Positions 1 to 8,299 of a stretch of 64,000 nt of DNA are shown here, one piece after another. Numbering within the stretch: the first letter of the stretch is position 1; the number at the start of each line of letters is the position of its first letter. Made by a program: the position numbers and the translations under genes. The stretch comes from JAWKTV01 sp041398905 (lineage in GTDB: Bacteria > Planctomycetota > Planctomycetia > Planctomycetales > Planctomycetaceae): positions 39,180-103,179 of the forward strand of contig JAWKTV010000020.1 of NCBI GenBank assembly GCA_041398905.1, read 5' to 3'. The notes below the pieces were generated by a model. The model ran no database searches. It was not told the origin of the DNA and worked only from the letters and a program-made list of their open reading frames with translations.

Positions 1-78
1 ATCGCGGTAGAAGCCCGTCAGCGGCTCGAACGAACAGGGCTGCAGCTCCGTATTCAACACATTCCGCGGCTGAGGCAT
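1..78 (-). CDS. DUF2237 family protein, N-terminal fragment (runs off the window)
   Basis: The reverse complement from an ATG at 78 reads MPQPRNVLNTELQPCSFEPL and then TGFYRD before the window edge. The pattern NVL..LQPCS..PLTGFYRD is the conserved start of DUF2237 proteins, small bacterial proteins of unknown function. Only 26 codons are present. The assignment rests on this N-terminal signature alone. Confidence 0.75.
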   Translation of the reverse strand, partial: MPQPRNVLNTELQPCSFEPLTGFYRD

Positions 79-185
79 GATCGACTCGCTCTCATTCGGC
101 CAGGACAAACAGCGGCGACGCGGTTGACGTTCGCAAACGAGGGACCACAGCCGCGCCGCGGTGACGCCAGCTCAGGCCACATCTT

Positions 186-1499
186 CTACTCCGCTGACGG
201 CGGATGCAAGAGGGTGTCGAACAGGTCATGGCTCGGCCATTCGGACACCGCGTCTGCCGCCAGATGTACCGACGAATCAATCAGCGACGCCAGGTTCTTG
301 GCGTCCGTGCCTGTGCGGCGGTTGAACAATACGGCCCAGCACAGACCATCGTGACGGCGGACGAGGATCGTTGATGTCCCCGCCAGCGCCCCTTGATGCC
401 AGAGGTTGACCCCTCCCTGTTCGCCGGCATTTCGTACGTTCCAGCCGCAACCGTACCACACCGCCTTCCGTTGCCCCGACTCGTCGAGCGGAGGCGGACC
501 TTCCGGCGGCGCGATCATGGTCGTCATCGATGCCTCCGAGAGCAGCGGCGAAGACTGCCCGGCCCCCAACGCCGACGCGAAACGGACCAGGTCGATCGCA
601 CGGGAAACCCACCCCCCGTGCGAATCCATCGCCTCGAGGTTCCACGCACCGTACGGAAGCGGGACCGGCCGGCCAACCGGCGGAAAGACCGAAGGACCGG
701 TCGCGTCATCCTCCGTGTAATACCGAACCTCCCGCTCGGCCTTCTTTAGCGTTCGCCCCAGCACCGGGTCCGTGATTCCCAGCGGTTCAAACACCTCGCG
801 CCGCACCGCCGCCTCGTAGCTCAGCCCGGTGATCTGCTCGATTACGCGCCCCAGCAGGCAATAGCCGAAGTTCGAGTAGGCATACCGCGAGCCGGGAGCG
901 AAGTCGAGCGAGCGTTGCTGCATGTACGGGATGATGAGGTCCGGTCCCGCTGGCGGAGCCGCACCAAACTCCTCGGCGATGTCGGTGGAACGGAACATCG
1001 GATCGAACGAAACCTCGCGGTCCCAGCCGCCGGTGTGCTGCAGCAATTGCCGCACGGTCACTTCATGCCACCGCGGATCGTCACACTCCTCCAGCGACAG
1101 CAGCCTGGTGACGTGCGCAGAGAGCGACAGTTGTTCCTGCTCAACAAGCCGTAAGATCGCGACAGCGGTGATCGGCTTGGAGATGCTGGCGATTCGGAAG
1201 CGTGAGTGGGGCTGCACGGTTTCGTCATTGAGCGTGTTCGCGCGGCCGAAGCCGCGCGCGTAGACGAGCCGTTCGCCTCGCGTGACGGCGAGCGCCGCGC
1301 CGGGCACCTGCTCCTGACTGACGAACCTGGTCATCAGGTCATCGAACGGCTTGAGCCGATCGTCGTGGGTGCCCGTGACGCTGAGGGGTGTGTCGGCCAT
1401 GAGTTGTGTGGTCCCGTCGGACGATGTAACGGCAAGGGCGGCGGCGGCCGCCGCGATGCGTCGGGTCGCCGCTCGCCGCGACAAGCGATGTTCCGTCAT
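186..1499 (-). CDS. Serine hydrolase, beta-lactamase / class C penicillin-binding fold
   Basis: Protein of 437 aa if started at the ATG at 1499, just before an Arg-rich then Ala-rich N-terminus that looks like an export signal (SRRAATRR, possibly Tat-like). The open frame continues upstream to 1715, but that stretch has no protein-like character. The nucleophile motif SxxK is S105-I-S-K108 inside FRIASISKPI. YSN (in YAYSNFGY) matches the second catalytic motif, and HQG (in LWHQGALAG) sits where KTG/HxG is expected. This is the Pfam Beta-lactamase (PF00144) architecture shared by esterases, D-aminopeptidases and class C enzymes. Substrate cannot be told; an exported esterase or peptidase is more likely than a resistance enzyme. 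It stands alone between the DUF2237 gene and a TfoX-domain gene. Confidence 0.88.
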   Translation of the reverse strand: MTEHRLSRRAATRRIAAAAAALAVTSSDGTTQLMADTPLSVTGTHDDRLKPFDDLMTRFVSQEQVPGAALAVTRGERLVYARGFGRANTLNDETVQPHSRFRIASISKPITAVAILRLVEQEQLSLSAHVTRLLSLEECDDPRWHEVTVRQLLQHTGGWDREVSFDPMFRSTDIAEEFGAAPPAGPDLIIPYMQQRSLDFAPGSRYAYSNFGYCLLGRVIEQITGLSYEAAVRREVFEPLGITDPVLGRTLKKAEREVRYYTEDDATGPSVFPPVGRPVPLPYGAWNLEAMDSHGGWVSRAIDLVRFASALGAGQSSPLLSEASMTTMIAPPEGPPPLDESGQRKAVWYGCGWNVRNAGEQGGVNLWHQGALAGTSTILVRRHDGLCWAVLFNRRTGTDAKNLASLIDSSVHLAADAVSEWPSHDLFDTLLHPPSAE

Positions 1500-1609
1500 G
1501 TCAGACGTCTCGGGTTGGGTTCGATGAAGTGAGCAATGGCAGCGGATGACAGCATATCGCGGCGGCGGTCCGGATCGTCGCCGCCACAGCCAGATTGCGG
1601 ACGAGATGT

Positions 1610-2068
1610 TCAATCGACGAGTGCCCGCAGCCGTGACTTCTCCAAGTCGTCCAGTTCTCGCCAGTCCAGCTCCCGAAGCCCGGCGGCGATGGCCCAGAGC
1701 AGGTTCAGGCTGCATCTGGGGTACCGCCTTTTCACGAGCCGATATGCCGCCGCTGGACCGAGCGAACCGAGTTGTTCAATCGTGAGGACGCCGACATCGC
1801 GGAGCCAGCCGGCCGAGACCGCGCCGAGGTTGCGGAGGTTCTGGATTGGCTGGCCCAGTTGTCGTTCGTCGTCGCTGCAGCCGACATCGGCGAACAGGCG
1901 TGTGAGCGACTGCAGATGCTTTCCGACCGCGGTGTGCAGGATGGTGGCCTGGTTGCGACCGTGGCTGTGAACCTTGCGGACTCCCAGTCCCCGCCCGGCC
2001 AGCCGTCGCCGCGTCTCGGTGGCGCTGACGTTGACATACAACCGGTCGCCGCTGGGAGTTGCAGGCAT
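1610..2068 (-). CDS. TfoX/Sxy C-terminal-domain protein
   Basis: 152 aa. The C-terminal half (about residues 72-150: IQNLRNLG, WLRDVGV, LGPAAAYRLVK, SLNLLWAIAAGL) matches the TfoX_C domain, a helix-hairpin-helix-like module found with the TfoX N-domain in competence regulators or alone. The N-terminal 70 residues do not resemble TfoX_N, so this is a stand-alone C-domain with an unassigned leader. The start at 2068 is the first ATG; a later start is possible. In gamma-proteobacteria the full protein promotes competence gene expression. No such role can be inferred here, although a comEC gene lies 26 kb away. Confidence 0.72.
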   Translation of the reverse strand: MPATPSGDRLYVNVSATETRRRLAGRGLGVRKVHSHGRNQATILHTAVGKHLQSLTRLFADVGCSDDERQLGQPIQNLRNLGAVSAGWLRDVGVLTIEQLGSLGPAAAYRLVKRRYPRCSLNLLWAIAAGLRELDWRELDDLEKSRLRALVD

Positions 2069-2189
2069 GGAACGCGTCTGTTCGCGGAATATACGTCGAG
2101 TGAAAGAAGAGGTCTCTTGCGCGGGGTGCCCGGGCGGCGGTGGAAACAGTAGGCGTTCAGGAGTTCACAGTCGCTCCGAGGAGGCAACG

Positions 2190-3140
2190 TCAACACTGTC
2201 GCCGCAACTGCTCGGCGAGGTAATCGATGACCCCCTGCGGGTCAATGTCCACGAGGACATCGATGTTGGCCGAACGGGGCGACTTCTTGCGACGATCGAG
2301 GATCGTCAGGCCCCGCGTCAACTCGCTGTTGACCTCGACTTCGATTGGATAGCGACGGCGTTCAAACAGATGTGGTCGGACGATCGAAACCAGAGCTGCG
2401 ACTTCATGCAGAGTCAGTCCTTCCTCGCCAAGGTACTGACGGTGGCTGCGGAGTGCGAAGGGAATCGTCTGCTGAATCAGTCGGCCGAGCCGGGTCGTCT
2501 CGTCGACCTTGATGCGATTGAACTGGTCGAACGACAGCATCGCCCGGCGGGTGACGTCTAGCGGGACGAGAGTCTTGGTGGCGAGTGAGGTGAGCACCGT
2601 TTGTGCGGCGGCGGGGTGCGCGAACATGTTGTACTCGGCGGCGGCCGTCACATTACCGTTGACGGCCATCGCGCCGCCGCAGCAGACGATCTCTTTGAGG
2701 TTGCCCAACAGCTCCGGCGACCGCTCGCACGCCAGCACGACGTTGGTGAGCGGGCCGAGGGTGAGCAGTGTGATCTCACCGGGGGCATCGCGGACGACAT
2801 CGACGAGCAGCCTGGCCGACTCCATCCGGTTATGCAGCTCGACGTGCGGGACGCTCAGTTCGCCGAGGCCGGTCTCACCGTTCAGGAACACGGGATCGAC
2901 GCTGCCGCTGTTGGCGGGTGGGCAGATCGCGCGGCCATCGGTCACCCCCAGCCGGGGCCAGCGGGGCGGGTCCAGCAGTGAGATGATCGCCTGCGCATTG
3001 AGCAGCCCCATCTCTCCACTGACAGCACCCGGAACGCTGGTGACGCCGATCAGTTCGATGTCGGGATCGAGCACCGCGAGCGCGATGGCGAGGGCATCGC
3101 CAATGCCGGGATCGGCATCGATGACCAGCTTCCGTTTCAC
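2190..3140 (-). CDS. Nucleoside hydrolase-like protein with altered active site
   Basis: 316 aa, full length for the inosine/uridine-preferring nucleoside hydrolase family, which cleaves the N-glycosidic bond of ribonucleosides using a bound calcium. The N-terminal signature is DADPGIGDALAIA, where the family has DxDPGxDDA. D8, D10 and D15 are kept but D14 is Gly14. N39 of the Crithidia enzyme is Ala39 (VPGAVS), and the HD pair near the C-terminus (D242) is H245-E246. TLGPLTN and E169-Y-N171 are kept. The start codon overlaps the end of the ABC ATPase gene by 4 bp (ATGA), so it is the last gene of a translationally coupled operon. The fold assignment is firm; activity as a nucleosidase is doubtful because ribose-contact residues are replaced. 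Confidence 0.85.
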   Translation of the reverse strand: MKRKLVIDADPGIGDALAIALAVLDPDIELIGVTSVPGAVSGEMGLLNAQAIISLLDPPRWPRLGVTDGRAICPPANSGSVDPVFLNGETGLGELSVPHVELHNRMESARLLVDVVRDAPGEITLLTLGPLTNVVLACERSPELLGNLKEIVCCGGAMAVNGNVTAAAEYNMFAHPAAAQTVLTSLATKTLVPLDVTRRAMLSFDQFNRIKVDETTRLGRLIQQTIPFALRSHRQYLGEEGLTLHEVAALVSIVRPHLFERRRYPIEVEVNSELTRGLTILDRRKKSPRSANIDVLVDIDPQGVIDYLAEQLRRQC

Positions 3141-4285
3141 TGCGTAATGCCTCGCGTGATCGCCATAAAGGCGTCTTCCAGCGTTTGGGTCTTGCCGGTG
3201 AACTCGACGACGTCGATGCCCGCCTTCACGATGTTCCTCAGCAGCGAGGACTGCGCCGCGGCATCGCCGGTGAAGGTGAACGAAACCTGCTGTGGCCCGG
3301 CGGCGATGTCGCGAATGAATGGTTGCTCAAGCAACAGCCGTTCGAGCGGTCCGGAATCTCCCAGCACACGCACAGCGAGAACGGTCCCCTCTTCCTCCTG
3401 CTCAACTCCGTCGTCGGCGGTGAACTTTCGTCGGCTGCGCTGCTTCTGGATCTCCTCGATGGTGCCGTGCGCGAGAATCTGTCCCGCTTCGATGATCGCG
3501 GCGGAATCGCAGATTTCACCCAACTCGGTGAGGATGTGCGAGCTGATGAGCACCGACTTCTTCATCTCGGTCGCCAGCAGCTTGATCAGCTCGCGCAGTT
3601 CGACACGGGCACGCGGGTCGAGACCGGCCGCCGGTTCGTCGAGGATGAGCACCTGCGGATCGTGAATGAGCGTGCGGCCCAGGCCGAGCCGCTGCGACAT
3701 CCCTTTGGAGAGTGTGTTGATCGGCTTGTCGGCGAGCTTGCGAAGTTCCGTGAACACCAGCACCCGTTCGACGGCGTCGCGGCGGGCATGCCCCCGAAAC
3801 CCGTACGCCCGCGCGAAGAAGTCAAGGTACTCGACGACGTTCATGTTGGCGTACCGACCGAACGAATCGGGCATGAAGCCCAGCACCCGTCGCACCTTGT
3901 CGGGGTAATCGACGACCGAGTGGCCGCACACGAAAGCGTCACCGCGGGTGGGGGTGTCCAGCGTGGCGAGGATCCGCATCGACGTCGTCTTGCCCGCGCC
4001 GTTCGGACCGATGAACCCCATCACCTGGCCGGGATAGATGCGGAACGACACGTCCTGCACCGCTTTGAGCTTGCCGAAGTACCTGTGCAGCCGCACGATC
4101 TCGACGGTCGGCTCTTGATCTTCGTTGCTTGACCTGTCGAGACCAAGGCGTCGGCTTTGCCGGGGCTCGCCGGCGGCCACTGGCTCGCTGGACTCCACAA
4201 GCTCGATGGGAGCGAGCTCCTGCTCGTCGTCGCCCGATGCGTTGGGTCGGTCGGCAGTTGGCGGGTCGCGGTGTGAATCGCTCAT
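3137..4285 (-). CDS. ABC transporter ATP-binding protein
   Basis: 382 aa cytoplasmic ATPase. Walker A is GPNGAGKT (93-100), the ABC signature is LSKGMSQR (192-199), Walker B is VLILDEP (212-218), and the H-loop lies in SSHILTELGE. It belongs to the class of ATPases that pair with ABC-2 type permeases. An unusual acidic extension of about 60 residues precedes the nucleotide-binding domain, and about 100 residues follow it. No permease with a recognisable ABC-2 fold is next door; the upstream overlapping gene (TGATG overlap at 4285) encodes a membrane-anchored protein and may be its partner. The downstream gene overlaps by 4 bp. Confidence 0.9.
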   Translation of the reverse strand: MSDSHRDPPTADRPNASGDDEQELAPIELVESSEPVAAGEPRQSRRLGLDRSSNEDQEPTVEIVRLHRYFGKLKAVQDVSFRIYPGQVMGFIGPNGAGKTTSMRILATLDTPTRGDAFVCGHSVVDYPDKVRRVLGFMPDSFGRYANMNVVEYLDFFARAYGFRGHARRDAVERVLVFTELRKLADKPINTLSKGMSQRLGLGRTLIHDPQVLILDEPAAGLDPRARVELRELIKLLATEMKKSVLISSHILTELGEICDSAAIIEAGQILAHGTIEEIQKQRSRRKFTADDGVEQEEEGTVLAVRVLGDSGPLERLLLEQPFIRDIAAGPQQVSFTFTGDAAAQSSLLRNIVKAGIDVVEFTGKTQTLEDAFMAITRGITQ

Positions 4286-6366
4286 CAGTAGTACCCGATC
4301 AGGATGTGCGTGGACGCCTCTTCTTGGACGGAATCCAGGCCATCGTCGATCTCTGGACTCTCGTCCAAGATCGCGAAGTACCGCTTGCCAATCGCGTTCC
4401 AGGCAACGTACCCGTCCGGCCGCGTGAGGGATCGCAGAGTCTGTTCAACACGGTTGGTCTGGAGTGACACACTCTCCTGCGGTGCACTGCCGTACGGGCC
4501 GTAACGGTAATCCCAGTCCGGCGTGTAATTGTAGTTGGGAGGCAACTGCGGCAAGTTGACTCCGAGACGCCGCGTCATTTCCAGCGTGTCGGCGGCGGAG
4601 ATCGGTTGCAGCCGCGCCCCGTCGCCGGCGGCGATGTCGGTGCCGAAGTAGGAACGCCCCTGTTCGTCCGTCACCATCAACGCGGCGAGGTTCCATTCCA
4701 ATCCGTTCGAGATGGAGAGGCTATCCGGCTCGGGTGTGATCTCGAGGCGTCCACGTTCGTCGCGGTGGGTGGTGACGAAGAACTGCGTTCGCGTACGGGA
4801 CCGCAGCCAGCCCGACTGGAAGTGCTGTCCGTTGGTCCAGTCGACCGTGCCCGCCTCGAATCCTCCGTCGGGCGGCCAGATTGGCAACACGGAAGAGTTA
4901 CGCGAGAAGGTCATTCCGCCCGAAGGGGCAAGTCCCGAATACAGCGAGATGCGGCTCGATGTGAGGGCGGTGTTCGCCTGCTGGTCGATGACCGTCACGC
5001 TGCGAACACGCTCGCGCGTCGCGAAGCCATGCGCGATCGCCGAGTATCCGAACAGTGACAAGCTGGTGACGAAAGCGATGAGTGGAATCGTGACGACCAG
5101 CAGGTGCAGGCGTTTACGCTTCCAGAGGTAGATGTAGTTCACCGGGCCAATGACGATCGAGAAGAGCGTGATCAACACGAGGAACGCGACGACCGGTACG
5201 CCCTTGACGCTGGGAACGAGAAAGTCCATGAAGTCCCGTGACCATGTCCGCGAGATGAAGCCGTGACGATCGGTCCAGTTCAAGCGGCTGATCCCGATCC
5301 GGCTCAGCAACTGCTGCCAGTCGCTGTCGTTGAAGTCGTTGAAAGGGTCGACCGTGACAACAGCGATTCGGCCAAACAGCTTCTCACGCAGAAACGTCCG
5401 CTGGTATCCGTTGCCCCAATGACTCCACTCGTAGGCGGCGTCGGCGGCACCGGTCAATTGAAATCTGCCTTTGAGCGAAGCGAGTTGCGCGTCGTCGACG
5501 GCATCAGGATCACCCCGCATCGCGGCGATGTCGTAGTACAGCAGGTTGCCGCCGGTTTCGACCCACTTGAGGATCGCTGTTCGGGCCGGCTGCGAGACGC
5601 GATCCCAGTCCGCTTCGCTGACAGCGACGACATCCAGCCCGGTGTAGGCCTGCCACTCCTCGGGCAACAACTCCGGCTGCAGAAAGCCGTGGTCCTCCGC
5701 GATCGAAGGGGAGTAGTACGAATGGCCTGACGATGCCGAGTACCCCGACGAGACGCCGTAGGCGTTGTCGATCCCGGCGTTGAAGTTCGACCAGGCCGCG
5801 TCGCGATTGCTGATAAGCAGCACCGCAGGTCCCTTCTCGTCCGTTGAACGCATATCGGGCAGCGAGACGGAATCGGAGAGCTGCGAGACCTGAGTACCGT
5901 CGACATACACGCGGACGTTGCCATAGGCGTCATAGCTGACCAACGGGACCAGTAGACTGAAGTCGACCCGCTCGGTCTCGACATCCAGTGACCGCGACAC
6001 GTTGGGGACCGCGCCGTAGCTCGATGCGAAGATGACATCAAGATGCCGGGGCTTGCCCCGATTATTGATCGAGACGCGAATCGGGAAGTAGCCGCCGTAG
6101 CCGCAGCCGGGCCAGTCGGCACTGATGTTGACGTCGAGTCCTTCCCAGGTGGCGGCTGTCGCGGGGGACGCGACGCCGATCGCGATCAGGCACAACAGTG
6201 GCGCCAGCCACCGTACCCGTCCACCATTGCCGTGGGCGATGCTGCGCGCGGCGGCACAATCGCCCGCCCGGCCCCCGACACTGGTCGGCCCCCCGCGGAA
6301 TCCCGCTAGCACCCGAGGCGATTGAAGTCCCCGATCGAACAGTCGTAGCACGAGGGTTACTCCCAT
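4285..6366 (-). CDS. Membrane-anchored protein of unknown function (MoxR-ABC operon)
   Basis: 693 aa. An Arg-rich leader is followed by a signal-like segment (LAPLLCLIAIGVASPATA, about residues 54-71). A large extracytoplasmic region follows, with beta-rich text around WEGLDVNISADWPGCG. Two closely spaced membrane helices lie in the middle (VPVVAFLVLITLFSIVIG and LLVVTIPLIAFVTSLSLFG) and a second soluble region follows. I do not recognise a named family. The start ATG at 6366 overlaps the MoxR gene by 10 bp and the stop overlaps the ABC ATPase start, which supports coupled expression. MoxR-type ATPases commonly neighbour large membrane proteins with extracellular domains, so a chaperoned envelope complex is plausible. 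A start further in, closer to the signal segment, cannot be excluded. Confidence 0.75.
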   Translation of the reverse strand: MGVTLVLRLFDRGLQSPRVLAGFRGGPTSVGGRAGDCAAARSIAHGNGGRVRWLAPLLCLIAIGVASPATAATWEGLDVNISADWPGCGYGGYFPIRVSINNRGKPRHLDVIFASSYGAVPNVSRSLDVETERVDFSLLVPLVSYDAYGNVRVYVDGTQVSQLSDSVSLPDMRSTDEKGPAVLLISNRDAAWSNFNAGIDNAYGVSSGYSASSGHSYYSPSIAEDHGFLQPELLPEEWQAYTGLDVVAVSEADWDRVSQPARTAILKWVETGGNLLYYDIAAMRGDPDAVDDAQLASLKGRFQLTGAADAAYEWSHWGNGYQRTFLREKLFGRIAVVTVDPFNDFNDSDWQQLLSRIGISRLNWTDRHGFISRTWSRDFMDFLVPSVKGVPVVAFLVLITLFSIVIGPVNYIYLWKRKRLHLLVVTIPLIAFVTSLSLFGYSAIAHGFATRERVRSVTVIDQQANTALTSSRISLYSGLAPSGGMTFSRNSSVLPIWPPDGGFEAGTVDWTNGQHFQSGWLRSRTRTQFFVTTHRDERGRLEITPEPDSLSISNGLEWNLAALMVTDEQGRSYFGTDIAAGDGARLQPISAADTLEMTRRLGVNLPQLPPNYNYTPDWDYRYGPYGSAPQESVSLQTNRVEQTLRSLTRPDGYVAWNAIGKRYFAILDESPEIDDGLDSVQEEASTHILIGYY

Positions 6367-7415
6367 ACCTGCACGTCTTCGGGGATTTCACGGCCCACTT
6401 CGGGGACCGTCTCAATCAGCTTCGCGACGAGTTTGCGTGGGGTCCAGCCCTCCAGCCGGGCGGCGTAGTCGAGCAGGATGCGATGCCCCAGCACTGAAGG
6501 AGCCACCCGCCGCACTTCGGCGAAGCCGACGTTCGGCTTCCCCTGCAGAATCGCGGCGGCGCGTGAAGTCGTCGCCAGCGCGATCGCCGCGCGCGGGGAG
6601 GCGCCGTACTTGACGAAACGCTTGCATTCTTCAGGCGAGTCAGCCCGGTCGGCATGCGTCGCCGAGACGAGTCTGGCGATGTAGTTCGCCACTGCCTGGG
6701 GCAGGTGCACCTGATCGACGATGCCGAACAGCGTTTGCAATTCGTCGGCGGTGATGACCTTGTCCAGTTCGGGAGGGCGGCCATGCTGGCGGCGGCTGAT
6801 GATCTGCTGCATCACGCTGGTGTCGACACCCAGGACGTCCAGCTTGAAGGCGAATCGGTCGAGCTGGGCTTCCGGGAGGGGGTAAGTTCCTTCCAGCTCG
6901 ATCGGGTTCTGCGTCGCGAGCACGAAGAACGGGGCGGGCAGCGTGTGCGTCTCTCCCAGCACGGTGACACGCCGCTCCTGCATCGCTTCGAGCAGGGCCG
7001 ACTGTGTCTTCGGCGTCGCGCGGTTGATTTCGTCGGCGAGCAGCAGGTTGGTGAAGATCGGCCCCTTGTGAAACACCAGTTGCCTTGAGCCGTCCTTTTC
7101 CTGCAGGATCGGCGCCCCGACGATGTCGCCCGGCAGCAGGTCGGGCGTGAACTGCACCCGGCGAAACTGCAGCCCCATCAGCGAGGCGAGCGACTTGACC
7201 AGTTCGGTCTTGCCGAGTCCCGGCAGACCTTCCAGGAGCATATGCCCTCGCGCCAGGATGCAGATCGTCGCCAGGTCGAGCAACTCGGGTTGACCGAGAA
7301 TCGCCCGCCCCAGTCCGGAGGTGAGCCGACCGGACAGGTCTTGCGCCTGCTTGACCTGCTCGGGTGAAAGCAGCCGCCCATCGTTGGCCACAGGTGCATT
7401 CAGTTGTTCAGGCAC
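6357..7415 (-). CDS. MoxR-family AAA+ ATPase
   Basis: 352 aa cytoplasmic AAA+ ATPase. Walker A is GLPGLGKT (63-70) and Walker B is LLLADE (124-129) followed by INRATPKTQSALLEAMQE, the typical MoxR stretch. A sensor 1 region (LATQNPIELEGTYPLPEAQLDRF) and the AAA lid domain follow. MoxR ATPases act as chaperones that activate or assemble partner proteins, often with VWA-domain proteins, though no VWA gene is present here. It is the first gene of the four-gene minus-strand operon that continues into the 693-aa membrane protein. Confidence 0.93.
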   Translation of the reverse strand: MPEQLNAPVANDGRLLSPEQVKQAQDLSGRLTSGLGRAILGQPELLDLATICILARGHMLLEGLPGLGKTELVKSLASLMGLQFRRVQFTPDLLPGDIVGAPILQEKDGSRQLVFHKGPIFTNLLLADEINRATPKTQSALLEAMQERRVTVLGETHTLPAPFFVLATQNPIELEGTYPLPEAQLDRFAFKLDVLGVDTSVMQQIISRRQHGRPPELDKVITADELQTLFGIVDQVHLPQAVANYIARLVSATHADRADSPEECKRFVKYGASPRAAIALATTSRAAAILQGKPNVGFAEVRRVAPSVLGHRILLDYAARLEGWTPRKLVAKLIETVPEVGREIPEDVQVWE

Positions 7416-7909
7416 GATGCGATCCCGCGAAGACTGGTGATTGAACTGGAAGAACAGCGGGCACCCCGAAAGCGAAGGCTCAGTCTATCGGAAAGTATCA
7501 CGACGGAACATCAAGCTGGCGCATGCGTTCCGGGCGAGCGCCACATCCCGGCCGCAGCACAGATGTTTCAGCAGGTGCCGCACCGCACGTCAGGCCATGT
7601 TCGAGAATAGAGGTGCCCACCCGTGCACCGGACCTGTTCCATACATCAACCTCGGTAACGCAGACGCGAGAACTGTGCGGGGCGTTCGGGAGTTCATGCG
7701 CCCTCCGCCGGCTGTGCGCGTCACATAGGATGCATCAATTTCGCCAAAACCGCTCTTTCCCCAGTTTTCCAGGTCGGCTACACTCGCCCCGATTATTGGG
7801 ATGCCCCTGTCCTGTCAGCGGGTGGCATCGTGTCGAATCAGAAGGGGTGGGAAGCAGTGTGGCGGCGGTTGCCGCTGTCTCGCTTCATCGTCCAGGGAAG
7901 GACGTGCCA
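7416..7909. other. Non-coding interval between divergent transcription units
   Basis: About 490 bp between the MoxR operon start (minus) and the small plus-strand gene at 7910. Open frames here lack protein-like composition. Promoters for both sides are expected; I could not identify convincing boxes. Confidence 0.5.
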
Positions 7910-8167
7910 ATGTCGGCATCAGCTACAAACGGGCAAATCGACGCTCCCCTGCCGCTCGAGCACGCTTCGCTCGTCAGCGAGGTTCAGGAATCGATTGAAG
8001 TGCATGGTCCGGGCGATCTCGCCGCGCTGCGGGAGGAACTCGACCGACTCTCGTGGCGCCGCACGCCTGCGGGCGAAGCGATCGCCCATCTGCTGGATCG
8101 GGCCTCGACCGAGTCGCTGCTGGCCTCGGCCACTGCGATGAGTCGGGATTGGCTGAATGCGACCTAG
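7910..8167 (+). CDS. Small hypothetical protein upstream of the YhaN-like ATPase
   Basis: 85 aa, beginning MSASATNGQIDAPLPLEHAS. The start at 7910 is chosen because a strong Shine-Dalgarno (AGGGAAGGA) ends about 8 bases upstream and because coding character begins there; the frame upstream is not protein-like. The body is mostly helical and charged (LREELDRLSWRRTPAGEAIA). No transmembrane segment or known motif is visible. It lies 132 bp upstream of the YhaN-like ATPase in the same direction and may be co-transcribed. Function unknown. Confidence 0.65.
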   Translation: MSASATNGQIDAPLPLEHASLVSEVQESIEVHGPGDLAALREELDRLSWRRTPAGEAIAHLLDRASTESLLASATAMSRDWLNAT

Positions 8168-8299
8168 CGAGTCGCGACTGCTGGCCAGTGGGGGAACGCT
8201 GGTCGCCGCGAACCGATGACGTACGAAACATCATCTCGCGCGTGGCAGACTGTGATGTTGAACTCTCGTCAGAGACAGGATTCTTTCCGGGGGAAAACG

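Noticed and set aside
7523..8167. 214-aa plus-strand reading frame
   Set aside because: Only its last 85 codons, after the Shine-Dalgarno near 7893-7901, look coding; the upstream part has biased, non-protein-like composition.
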